Shown here: piece after piece, positions 35,149-41,216 of the stretch
Layout of the letters: each line of letters begins with the position of its first letter
How positions within the stretch are numbered: the stretch's first letter is position 1
From: a virus
Length of the DNA stretch: 51,180 nucleotides
Direction: 5' to 3' (one strand)
IMG/VR virus record: IMGVR_UViG_3300030294_000053
Location: 1 to 51,180 of that record
Notes under the pieces: generated by a model
Seen by the model: the letters and a program-made list of their open reading frames with translations, nothing else
The model's database searches: none
Told to the model about the DNA's origin: nothing
Made by a program: the position numbers and the translations under genes

Positions 35149-35436
35149 TCATAATATAGTTACTTCTTCAAACCTACTATTCCTAAGTACAATTATCTTG
35201 ACTACTATATTATTAGGGAATAATATAATACCAAGTCTTTCATTCTTAATAGTTGCACCAGTTACATTCATTCTAATGTAATCCATAAAGACTTTCTTAG
35301 TACCTACACTTATAAATAAGTGTACAATAGGATGATGTTTAATAGCTACAAAGTCCAAGATAGCACTTTGTAGTTGTGAGAATACTTTATCCTCACCATC
35401 CTTATCATATGTAATTGAAATCTTTGTCATAATCAT
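35149..35436 (-). CDS. Small beta-rich protein, unknown
   Basis: 95 residues (MIMTKISITYDKDGEDKVFSQ...). A second ATG is 2 codons in. Alternating hydrophobic residues (HPIVHLFISVGTKKVFMDYIRM, LGIILFPNNIVVKIIVL) indicate a small beta-sheet protein. It lies between the tRNA-Thr and the tRNA-like element and would be on the same transcript from the promoter at 35680. No motif is recognised. Confidence 0.5.
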   Translation of the reverse strand: MIMTKISITYDKDGEDKVFSQLQSAILDFVAIKHHPIVHLFISVGTKKVFMDYIRMNVTGATIKNERLGIILFPNNIVVKIIVLRNSRFEEVTIL

Positions 35437-35532
35437 GATTTTTTTAAATATTACTACTAATAACTTTAGATATACATATTAGGAGTTGAATCTAAAACCC
35501 TCTAATTAAATACTCTAATCTATACCCATTTG

Positions 35533-35605
35533 AGCCTCAAGTAGGATTTGAACCCACGACATTCACTTTACAAAAGTGTTACTCTACCAACTGAGTTATT
35601 AAGGC
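35533..35605 (-). tRNA. tRNA-Thr (anticodon TGT)
   Basis: A complete cloverleaf on the minus strand: acceptor GCCTTAA/TTGAGGC (one G-U), D stem ACTC/GAGT with AGTTGGTA loop, anticodon stem ACACT/AGTGA with one mismatch at its outer pair, loop TTTGTAA giving anticodon TGT, and T stem GTGGG/CCTAC with TTCAAAT loop. CCA is not encoded. It would read ACA, a frequent codon in this AT-rich genome. A strong promoter lies about 75 bases upstream. Confidence 0.9.
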
Positions 35606-35679
35606 AAATACTGAATCAACTTCACAGTCCATTCAGTTTTCTAATTAATCTAATAAATTATGAAATTATTGAATCCATG

Positions 35680-35710
35680 CAAATATAATGGTATTATCTG
35701 AACTGTGCAA
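35680..35710 (-). promoter_or_regulatory. Promoter for the tRNA-Thr transcript
   Basis: Minus strand: TTG (35708-35710), 20 bases, TATATTTG (35680-35687). It lies between the 99-residue gene and the tRNA-Thr and is the only promoter in the 345-base gap 35437-35781. Confidence 0.75.
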
Positions 35711-35781
35711 TAGTATTAATGTTTATTATAAATAAACCCCCATAATATTACTACTATGAGGGTTGGAATATATTGAGATAT

Positions 35782-36081
35782 TTAAACAAAAAGGCTTAAT
35801 ACTTTGATGATATAATAGAATGGTCCAGTTAATAGTGATACTAATGATTCAAAGTGACATTTAAGTAGTAATGGTTTATCTATCTTATAGTCCTGCTTGA
35901 TAAAGATATACTTACCAAATACATAGTTATGCTTAAATCTAGTTAGATAGGTAGTATATAATGCACTATCAATATCTATTCTACATATCATGTCCTCTTC
36001 ATATATTTTACTTAGTAAGTAACCTATAGGATTCTGTGGAAATTGTATTATCCAGATTAGTATTTCTAATAGTTTATTCAT
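35782..36081 (-). CDS. Small protein resembling a degenerate membrane metallopeptidase-like family
   Basis: 99 residues. The N-terminal hydrophobic segment contains LLEILIWIIQFPQNPIGYLL. The C-terminal half (FGKYIFIKQDYKIDKP...LKCHFESLVSLLTGPFYYIIKVLSLF) follows the layout of small Bacteroidota proteins that carry GKYIFV... HExGH...LGPLY...IGxPS. The HExGH zinc site is here replaced by CHFES, so no peptidase activity is expected. It has a leader with a hairpin (36096-36124) directly upstream. The family link is from memory of the pattern and is tentative. Confidence 0.45.
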   Translation of the reverse strand: MNKLLEILIWIIQFPQNPIGYLLSKIYEEDMICRIDIDSALYTTYLTRFKHNYVFGKYIFIKQDYKIDKPLLLKCHFESLVSLLTGPFYYIIKVLSLFV

Positions 36082-36095
36082 ACTGAATTATATAT

Positions 36096-36124
36096 AAAAG
36101 ACACCCCAGAGGGGCATCTTTTTA
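36096..36124 (-). terminator. Terminator hairpin between the structured RNA and the 99-residue gene
   Basis: Minus-strand RNA: AAAGATGCCCC, loop TCT, GGGGTGTCTTT with two wobble pairs, then TTATATA. It would end the transcript started at about 36380 before the gene at 36081, or attenuate it. Confidence 0.75.
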
Positions 36125-36380
36125 ATCCCTCTATGACCTTGTTAGGCTTTACTTTTTAATTAATAATACCAGCAAACATCCCCGTTTAGGCTTATATTGT
36201 ATATAATATATAGCAATATTACCCTTTTTCAGTCTTACATCATCTCTATAGTTATACAACTATCCTTAGTCTTCTCATCACTAAGTGGGGTATTTCCTGT
36301 GCTCCTTTGGCATACCCAAAATGTCTACTATTATTAATCTCTAGGTATTGTTCCTCCTATAATATGCTCTATTTGAGTAT
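36125..36380 (-). ncRNA. Probable structured small RNA or regulatory leader
   Basis: About 255 bases between a near-consensus promoter (36388-36418) and a terminator (36096-36124), with no frame longer than about 10 codons. Visible stems on the minus strand include CTTAGT/ACTAAG and ATAGTT/AACTAT hairpins and a longer ATATTG...CAATAT arm. A GGGTAT segment can pair either with ATACCT upstream or ATACCC downstream. These features suggest a folded RNA of unknown family, or a switchable leader for the 99-residue gene. I do not recognise RNase P, 6S, SRP RNA or any known riboswitch. Confidence 0.5.
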
Positions 36381-36387
36381 ACTGATG

Positions 36388-36418
36388 CAAATATAGTCTG
36401 TAAATAGGTCATGTACAA
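36388..36418 (-). promoter_or_regulatory. Promoter for the structured RNA
   Basis: Minus strand: TTG (36416-36418), 20 bases, TATATTTG (36388-36395). There is no good frame directly downstream, which supports an RNA transcript. Confidence 0.75.
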
Positions 36419-36496
36419 ACAATTAGACTTAAATAATGGTAAAAAATAATTTTTATTTTATTTCTAAAAATTGATGTGATATGTATAAGTGGATTA

Positions 36497-36553
36497 TAAG
36501 GCAGCAAGACCCCCACCATCCTTTGGCATGAGGGGATATTCCCCCAGGCATAA
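36497..36553 (+). promoter_or_regulatory. GC-rich structured leader before the 88-residue gene
   Basis: A GC-rich island in an AT-rich intergenic region: CCCCC (about 36510), GAGGGG (about 36531), TTCCCCC (about 36540). The central GGGG run can pair with either C-run, giving alternative hairpins (for example GGGGA-TAT-TCCCC). It ends 20 bases before the ATG at 36573 and may control translation of that gene. No known riboswitch family is recognised. Confidence 0.4.
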
Positions 36554-36572
36554 TCATTAAAAAAGAATTATC

Positions 36573-36839
36573 ATGGCAGAACAAACATTAAAATTCTTGG
36601 CGAGTTATACAATCCCAGAATTTAGTACAAGAAATTTGAAGGAAGGTGAGAAGATTCATATCAATAGAGGTAAAGAATCTGGAAAACTATCTTTCACATG
36701 TGCAGGTATAAAGGGTGCAGTATCAGGAGATTCTATTCCTGAGAACCCAATGATCTCTAGTGTACAAGGTGATGGAGAACCATTCTGGTTAATCCATAAT
36801 ACACCAAGTAGTAATGTAGAAGAAATAGGCACTTTATAA
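36573..36839 (+). CDS. Small beta protein with long leader, unknown
   Basis: 88 residues. It contains KIHINRGKESGKLSFTCAGIKGAVSGDS and ENPMISSVQGDGEPFWLIHNTPSSN, a compact beta-rich fold with Gly turns that I have seen in small Bacteroides and crAss-like phage proteins of unknown function. It is a single-gene transcript: a GC-rich structured leader lies upstream and a strong terminator overlaps the stop codon. This isolation suggests special or abundant expression. Confidence 0.6.
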   Translation: MAEQTLKFLASYTIPEFSTRNLKEGEKIHINRGKESGKLSFTCAGIKGAVSGDSIPENPMISSVQGDGEPFWLIHNTPSSNVEEIGTL

Positions 36840-36851
36840 GTGCTTATTTTT
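36824..36851 (+). terminator. Terminator overlapping the end of the 88-residue gene
   Basis: An 11-bp stem (AATAGGCACTT at 36824-36834 and AAGTGCTTATT at 36838-36848, one G-U pair), loop TAT, then TTTTTT. The left arm lies within the last codons. Confidence 0.85.
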
Positions 36852-36872
36852 TACCTGTATTATCACCTATAT

Positions 36873-36959
36873 CTACTATTTAATAGTAATATATTCACCT
36901 ATATCTATAGATATATTTAGCAAGGCAATGTTAGATACACTATAGTAATATAGGTGAAT
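36873..36959. repeat. Repeated TCACCTATAT units: two direct, one inverted
   Basis: TCACCTATATCTA occurs at 36873-36885 and 36895-36907, and its complement ATATAGGTGA at 36948-36957. The second and third copies form a 12-bp perfect inverted repeat (36893-36904 and 36948-36959). This could be a protein-binding array or part of an origin, because it lies in the gene-poor strand-switch region. Confidence 0.6.
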
Positions 36960-37059
36960 TATCTATACTTATGGGTAATAATTGACTGATGGGGCTATAA
37001 TAAACAGGTCTTATGGTTAGGGTTATATGTTATAGATTAATTATTTAATACTTAAAATC

Positions 37060-37125
37060 ATGAAGAATATCTTTGTATTATTATCATTGTTGGTACTATT
37101 AACTATTTATATATTAACTCATTAA
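37060..37125 (+). CDS. Very small hydrophobic peptide
   Basis: 21 residues, MKNIFVLLSLLVLLTIYILTH, a single membrane helix with a basic start, between the repeat array and the 46-residue frame. Many tiny membrane peptides occur in phages, but there is no further evidence for expression. Confidence 0.4.
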   Translation: MKNIFVLLSLLVLLTIYILTH

Positions 37126-37136
37126 TACTGTGTATT

Positions 37137-37277
37137 ATGAATAAAGAAGAGATAAAAAGATTACTTAAAGTACTAAGTAATAAAGGGTATAGTCCTAAGT
37201 TATCTATAAAAGAACTACTTAAGTCCTACTTGACTTACCAAGATTTTGTATATATCTATGGGATAGAATCTTTCTAA
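37137..37277 (+). CDS. Small protein, unknown
   Basis: 46 residues (MNKEEIKRLLKVLSNKGYSPKLSIKELLKSYL...YGIESF), basic and helical, 12 bases after the 21-residue frame. No recognised family. Its codon use is normal for the phage, which favours a real gene. Confidence 0.45.
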   Translation: MNKEEIKRLLKVLSNKGYSPKLSIKELLKSYLTYQDFVYIYGIESF

Positions 37278-38143
37278 GGACTATTCTGTTAGGGTTATAT
37301 TGTGATAGTATTATTAGGGATACTACTTAAAGAGGGTATATTTCCTAGGTAATTGTATTCCTACTGTACTCCTATTACCTTTTACCTTAGGTAAGTAGAG
37401 TCTTATCTTTCTATATTTCTCTACTGGGGTAACATTAACTAAGTAAAATAGGACTTAATATTAGTAGTAACTAAGTCAATATACTATGTTTTAAATGAAT
37501 AGTTTAATACATAATATATTGATTATTAGTACCTTTACTTATTACTTATTTCTATGTGATAATAGTAGATATTTAATAAGTTGGTACTAATAATTATTTA
37601 AAGTAAGTCCTTGTTTTACAGGTCTTATGTCCATAGTTATTACTGTCAATTAAGATAAGTTGTTACTATTATTAGTCACAACTATGCAAAGTTATTACAT
37701 ATAATAAGTACAATATTGATGAAGTATTAAGCAATACTGTAATGGTTATATGTACCTAATTGATTAGTTTGTTACTATTAATAAGCAAAAGTAATGATGA
37801 AACCTTATTATAGTTAGTAGATAATAACTAATAGAGTAAATTAATAGTGGGATTTAACTTTCAAAAAGTCCCACTCATAGTCATTCGTGGGACTTTTATA
37901 TAAAATAAAGAGTTATTAGAAGATAAAGAATTATTTATTGCTAGGTTTATATTTGTGTAATATTAAAGGAGTAGAAGAATAAGTTTTAATTGAATTAATG
38001 CTTCAACTTTAGTCTGTTAAATGGCTGATAATGAGGGATGTATGTGTGTTTCATGAAAGAAATACCCCTAAATTAACCCATTTCTTCCGTTCCTTTAATT
38101 TTTATTCATATATAATATATAGCACTTTTAAACAAACAATAGT
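37278..38143. other. Gene-poor strand-switch region, possible origin
   Basis: About 865 bases, strongly AT-rich and without a convincing frame. It contains repeated TTGTTACTATTA units (near 37661 and 37770), a TAACTTTG box on the minus strand (37687-37694), a TATATTTG box on the plus strand (37948-37955), the hairpin set at 37846-37897 and a TATATAATATATAGCA element just before 38144. Minus-strand late genes lie to the left and plus-strand early genes to the right, so promoters and perhaps the replication origin are expected here. Confidence 0.45.
37846..37897 (+). promoter_or_regulatory. Competing hairpins (attenuator-like)
   Basis: GTCCCAC at 37868-37874 can pair upstream with GTGGGA (37846-37852) or downstream with GTGGGAC (37887-37893, extended to an 11-bp stem AAAAGTCCCAC/GTGGGACTTTT and followed by ATATAAA). 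The second stem is bidirectional and looks like a terminator. The first would be an antiterminator. Regulation is inferred from these exclusive pairings. Confidence 0.5.
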
Positions 38144-38350
38144 ATGATACATTCAACAAATAATGAAGCCTTTGAATCAGTTTTAAGAGATAATACTACT
38201 AAAGATGGTAGATCTTTCTATGAAATATGGCTAAAAGGTGAACCTATAACAGATAAATCGGATCAAGAATTACTCATTAAAATAGCTCTTGAGCATGGTA
38301 TAGTAGTAAAAATATCTAAGGTAGGAACATTTAATTTCTATCTTCATTAA
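38144..38350 (+). CDS. Small early protein, unknown
   Basis: 68 residues (MIHSTNNEAFESVLRDNTTKDGRSFYEIWLKGEP...). The C-terminal part EHGIVVKISKVGTFNFYLH is beta-like. It is the first plus-strand gene after the switch region, just after a TATATAATATATAGCA element, so it is probably expressed early. No motif is recognised. Confidence 0.55.
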   Translation: MIHSTNNEAFESVLRDNTTKDGRSFYEIWLKGEPITDKSDQELLIKIALEHGIVVKISKVGTFNFYLH

Positions 38351-38369
38351 GATATAAGATATTAATAAT

Positions 38370-38463
38370 ATACAGTATACACAGTTCAGTATTAATTAAA
38401 CAATTAATCGCATGATTTCAAGTGTGAAGTTATGTTTTGATAAAAAGGTAGTGTATACTGTAT
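38370..38463. repeat. 13-bp perfect inverted repeat
   Basis: ATACAGTATACAC at 38370-38382 and its complement at 38451-38463, 68 bases apart, the second arm followed by TTTTT. It lies in the gap between the genes at 38144 and 38555. It may be a long-loop terminator or a binding site. Confidence 0.6.
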
Positions 38464-38496
38464 TTTTCTACAATTTGGCATTTCAATCGTGTTTTT

Positions 38497-38524
38497 AGGG
38501 TATTGCTTGTGAAAGTAGTACCCT
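38497..38524 (+). terminator. Short hairpin followed by T-rich tail
   Basis: AGGGTA (38497-38502) and TACCCT (38519-38524) enclose a 16-base loop, with CTTTTA following. It probably ends the transcript of the 68-residue gene. Confidence 0.5.
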
Positions 38525-38554
38525 CTTTTATTTAATCAATTAAACTTATATATT

Positions 38555-38812
38555 ATGTTATATATTGAAGAAAATGATACTATCACTATTAAACAAGGTG
38601 ATAAAGTTATACTACAAATAGTAAAATCTGAACACACTAGATACTTTGGAGTAGATAATAAAGCTACTAAGAATATTAAGTATATTGCTACATTAAAACT
38701 GGCTATAGAAGCTTGTTATATATTCTGTACCTCTTATTATAGAGATAATAGAATAGAGGATTTTAAAGGTTATCCTTTATACTTAAAAACATTAAAACAT
38801 TATGAGGACTAA
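38555..38812 (+). CDS. Small protein, unknown
   Basis: 85 residues (MLYIEENDTITIKQGDKVILQIVKSEHTRY...). An N-terminal beta part is followed by a helix with Cys residues (ATLKLAIEACYIFCTSYYRD). The next gene overlaps its end by 11 bases in another frame. No recognised function. It belongs to the plus-strand accessory cluster. Confidence 0.55.
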   Translation: MLYIEENDTITIKQGDKVILQIVKSEHTRYFGVDNKATKNIKYIATLKLAIEACYIFCTSYYRDNRIEDFKGYPLYLKTLKHYED

Positions 38813-38930
38813 AGATACATTATTATTTATACCTAGAGTACTTAGATTAGTATTCTGGATAGTATTTTCAAATGAAAAAACACTAAGGAATCCTCCTCAA
38901 TGGGTAAAATCCTTTACAAAATTTAGATAG
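38802..38930 (+). CDS. Very small protein, unknown
   Basis: 42 residues, basic (MRTKDTLLFIPRVLRLVFWIVFSNE...KFR), with a hydrophobic middle. It ends with TAG, showing that TAG is a stop in this genome. It overlaps the preceding gene by 11 bases and the next starts one base later. A tight chain of overlapping starts supports translation. Confidence 0.45.
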   Translation: MRTKDTLLFIPRVLRLVFWIVFSNEKTLRNPPQWVKSFTKFR

Positions 38931-38931
38931 T

Positions 38932-39024
38932 ATGATAGAACTAATTATAATAGTATCTCTATTATTTATAATATGGGGATATAGCAGATCAATAGGTCTT
39001 AAGGACTTCTTTTATAAAGACTAG
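38932..39024 (+). CDS. Very small membrane peptide
   Basis: 30 residues, MIELIIIVSLLFIIWGYSRS..., with an N-terminal membrane helix and a short charged tail, ending in TAG one base after the previous gene. Function unknown. Tiny membrane peptides in phage early regions sometimes act on the host envelope. Confidence 0.4.
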   Translation: MIELIIIVSLLFIIWGYSRSIGLKDFFYKD

Positions 39025-39033
39025 ATAAAATAT

Positions 39034-39125
39034 AATCATTAGAGGACTAACTAGAATTGTAACTTAAATACACTCATATGTTTGCACAAAAGTAAATATT
39101 TAAGGGCATCTAGCCTCTAATGATT
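39034..39125. repeat. 12-bp perfect inverted repeat flanking a promoter box
   Basis: AATCATTAGAGG at 39034-39045 and CCTCTAATGATT at 39114-39125 enclose 68 bases, which contain the TATGTTTG box. No known inversion signature was verified. It may simply form a large stem. Confidence 0.6.
39077..39084 (+). promoter_or_regulatory. Likely -7 box for the 39.2-41.5 kb operon
   Basis: TATGTTTG on the plus strand, 139 bases before the ATG at 39223. A TTG lies 17 bases upstream (39057-39059), which is shorter than the 20 found on the minus strand, so the promoter is weaker or differently regulated. Confidence 0.45.
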
Positions 39126-39222
39126 TATAATACAGCTCTCATTTCTTAATATTAATATAGATAGTTTTGTTGATTTCTGTATATATTAGATTAAGATTTG
39201 AGAGTTTAATTTATTAAAAATA

Positions 39223-39525
39223 ATGAAGATGTATATATTTATAATACTATTTGGACTAACTATATTAGTTGGTTTATTATGTTATTCCTGTGTTAGTGCT
39301 AATCAACTTGATATACATCAATTAAGAGTAGAATCAGTTGAAACTAATATTATAACAGGAGAAGTATCAGGTTATTTCTATGACATGGATGCACAATCCT
39401 ATGTTACATTGAAATATAATACTGAGCTATTTGGGATAAGTCTTCATGACTTTATGTTATTACCAAAGGATGTAGTTATACTACTTTCCTATGAAGAGAA
39501 TACTTATAAATCTTATAATTATTAA
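39223..39525 (+). CDS. Small membrane or secreted protein
   Basis: 100 residues. The N-terminal hydrophobic segment (MYIFIILFGLTILVGLLCYSC) resembles a membrane anchor or signal peptide with a Cys that could be a lipobox-like site (GLLC). After it comes a small beta domain (ITGEVSGYFYDMDAQSYVTLKYN). It is the first gene of a tight operon and the next start lies one base after its stop. Confidence 0.55.
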   Translation: MKMYIFIILFGLTILVGLLCYSCVSANQLDIHQLRVESVETNIITGEVSGYFYDMDAQSYVTLKYNTELFGISLHDFMLLPKDVVILLSYEENTYKSYNY

Positions 39526-39526
39526 A

Positions 39527-39868
39527 ATGAAGAAATTATTAAAGTTTGTAGATAATCATGCTACTATTATTATGGCATTAGCTGTATTAATAGTAGCTAT
39601 TGTAGCTTCATTAAGTACATTATACTTAGTGAATAGACAAAGTAAACCTAATCCTTTAAAGGATTATACAACTGTACAGATTGATAGTATTAATAGTACT
39701 ATACATGATCTTAAGGCAGCTATTATTCTTACTAATGTTAGACAAGTGTCTATATATAATGTAGTAAAAGAATATATGACTCACAAAGAGCAGTATGATA
39801 TGATTGATACTATCTTAAAATATGAAGGTAAGATTGATTCTATATTTATTAAAAAGGGAATTGAATAA
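39527..39868 (+). CDS. Membrane-anchored small protein
   Basis: I choose the ATG at 39527 (MKKLLKFVDNHATII, 113 residues), because the preceding gene ends at 39525 and the longer frame from 39491 overlaps it. Residues about 10-33 form one membrane helix (TIIMALAVLIVAIVASLSTLYLV). Then comes a soluble part with a helix. It is Lys/Asn-rich. Function unknown; it may act on the host envelope. Confidence 0.55.
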   Translation: MKKLLKFVDNHATIIMALAVLIVAIVASLSTLYLVNRQSKPNPLKDYTTVQIDSINSTIHDLKAAIILTNVRQVSIYNVVKEYMTHKEQYDMIDTILKYEGKIDSIFIKKGIE

Positions 39869-39889
39869 CTAATTAAAAACATTATTGAA

Positions 39890-40207
39890 ATGGAAAATTT
39901 AAATAAAAAGGATTCTAAGGAATTAGAAACTATAGTAAAAAACTTTACAGCAGCTCTTAATAAATTTGAGGAAAATCATGAAGGATTTTCTTACTTCATG
40001 GTAATTGATGCTGGAGAATATGCACATGCAGGTATGTTAGGTATGGGTAGAGATATAGCAGAGTTATTATATTCAGTAGCTAAATCTAAACCTCAAATTG
40101 AAGGATTATTAATGTCTGCTGCAAAAAGAATTGCTATATCTGGAATAGATGAACAGCTAGAAAAGATAATAGGTCATATAGAAGAATCTAAAGCTAAAGA
40201 AAATTAG
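39890..40207 (+). CDS. Small acidic helical protein, unknown
   Basis: 105 residues. Helices (ELETIVKNFTAALNKFEENHEGFSYF) and a Gly-rich middle (DAGEYAHAGMLGMGRDI) precede an acidic end. It ends with TAG, and the next ATG follows after one base. No recognised family. It is part of the operon with the 2H-phosphoesterase-like gene. Confidence 0.5.
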   Translation: MENLNKKDSKELETIVKNFTAALNKFEENHEGFSYFMVIDAGEYAHAGMLGMGRDIAELLYSVAKSKPQIEGLLMSAAKRIAISGIDEQLEKIIGHIEESKAKEN

Positions 40208-40208
40208 T

Positions 40209-40445
40209 ATGTGTAGACAAAGATTTAATAGGAATGTTATTGCAAGCAGTGACATTCCAACTGTGAAACATAATTCACATATATCTTTTATAAGAGAATT
40301 TCATAGGGATCATTTTGTAGAAATACAAAATATCTCAGAGTCTCTTGGTGAAGTTATAACTAATAACTCATTAAAATTATATGAGTTAGGAGTATATACT
40401 TCTATACAACAGTTTAGAAGTAAGAGAACATTACAAAAAGTATAA
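40209..40445 (+). CDS. Small basic protein, unknown
   Basis: 78 residues (MCRQRFNRNVIASSDIPTVKHNSHISFIREFHRDHF...), His- and Arg-rich. It starts one base after the previous stop, so it is translated in the same operon. No recognised motif. Confidence 0.5.
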   Translation: MCRQRFNRNVIASSDIPTVKHNSHISFIREFHRDHFVEIQNISESLGEVITNNSLKLYELGVYTSIQQFRSKRTLQKV

Positions 40446-40446
40446 T

Positions 40447-40818
40447 ATGTATATAGCATTAGTATTAACAGAAGCCTCACGGGATTATTTATTAGGGAAA
40501 CTTGATAAAATTATACCTTGTATATGTCACCATGTTACTTTATTACCCCCTGGAAAGTCTAATAAAAAAGTAGAGGATTTTTATGAATTACATAAAGATG
40601 AACACTTTGATATAAGAGTTACAGGGGCTGGTTGTAATAGCAAGGTATATGCTTTAAAAGTGGATTTATTAGGTATACCCTATGATAATGAACAACCTCA
40701 TATAACACTATGTTGTTATAATAATGGTAAGCCAAAAGATAGTAATAATATTACTGAATGGCATAAAGTTCCCACATATCCTATAACAATTGAAGGTATT
40801 TTAAAAAAGATCAAATAA
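40447..40818 (+). CDS. 2H-phosphoesterase-like protein (possible RNA repair or anti-CBASS role)
   Basis: 123 residues. Two HxT motifs are visible: HVT at residues 29-31 (in CHHVTLLPPG) and HIT at 85-87 (in PHITLCCYN), the hallmark of the 2H superfamily. The core strand VYALKVDLLGI precedes the second. This superfamily contains 2'-5' RNA ligases, cyclic phosphodiesterases of tRNA repair, and phage Acb1 proteins that destroy CBASS signal nucleotides. In Acb1 of T4 the motifs are also HVTLL and HITLS, but here the spacing is shorter. The SNNITEWH end resembles tRNA-ligase phosphodiesterase domains. Activity and substrate are not decided by the sequence. The gene starts one base after the previous stop. 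Confidence 0.55.
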   Translation: MYIALVLTEASRDYLLGKLDKIIPCICHHVTLLPPGKSNKKVEDFYELHKDEHFDIRVTGAGCNSKVYALKVDLLGIPYDNEQPHITLCCYNNGKPKDSNNITEWHKVPTYPITIEGILKKIK

Positions 40819-41216
40819 TGAAAAGATTATTATTATTAGTCATAGGTATACTAAGTATATCTATGACTTATGCACAGAGTTCTACTATAATCAATTATAA
40901 GGTAGAATCCTGCTGCTACACTACTAATAGTAGTAATACTACATGGAGTGATTGGAAGCCACTTAATACTACTGCACAGTTAAATTGTAATACTAAGAGA
41001 TTGATTCTTAATGTACAAAAGCAGCAGATAGTAGATTACACTGGATTCACAGAAACTCAGAATAAGGATTTCTATATGTTCTATAGTATAGCAACAGATA
41101 CTGACTATAAAACTATAGGAATAGATATTTATATCTCTAAGATTTCTCCTGACTTAGTATACTTGACTATTAAATATAATGATTACTGGTTCATGTATTA
41201 TATGAGACAAATATGA
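40818..41216 (+). CDS. Secreted protein with signal peptide, unknown
   Basis: 132 residues. The signal peptide (MKRLLLLVIGILSISMTYAQ, with a likely cut after A19) is followed by a beta-rich domain with Cys pairs and several Tyr/Trp. Its start overlaps the stop of the 2H gene by one base and its stop overlaps the next start (ATGATGG). It may act in the periplasm during infection. No recognised family. Confidence 0.55.
   Translation: MKRLLLLVIGILSISMTYAQSSTIINYKVESCCYTTNSSNTTWSDWKPLNTTAQLNCNTKRLILNVQKQQIVDYTGFTETQNKDFYMFYSIATDTDYKTIGIDIYISKISPDLVYLTIKYNDYWFMYYMRQI

Noticed and set aside
36125-36380. RNase P RNA or group I intron in the structured region
   Set aside because: No GAGGAAAGTCC core of RNase P and no P7/S-type AAGATATAGTC element are present.
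36497-36553. SRP RNA or preQ1-type riboswitch in the GC-rich leader
   Set aside because: The conserved GGAAG/AGCAG core of SRP RNA and the preQ1 aptamer core are both missing.
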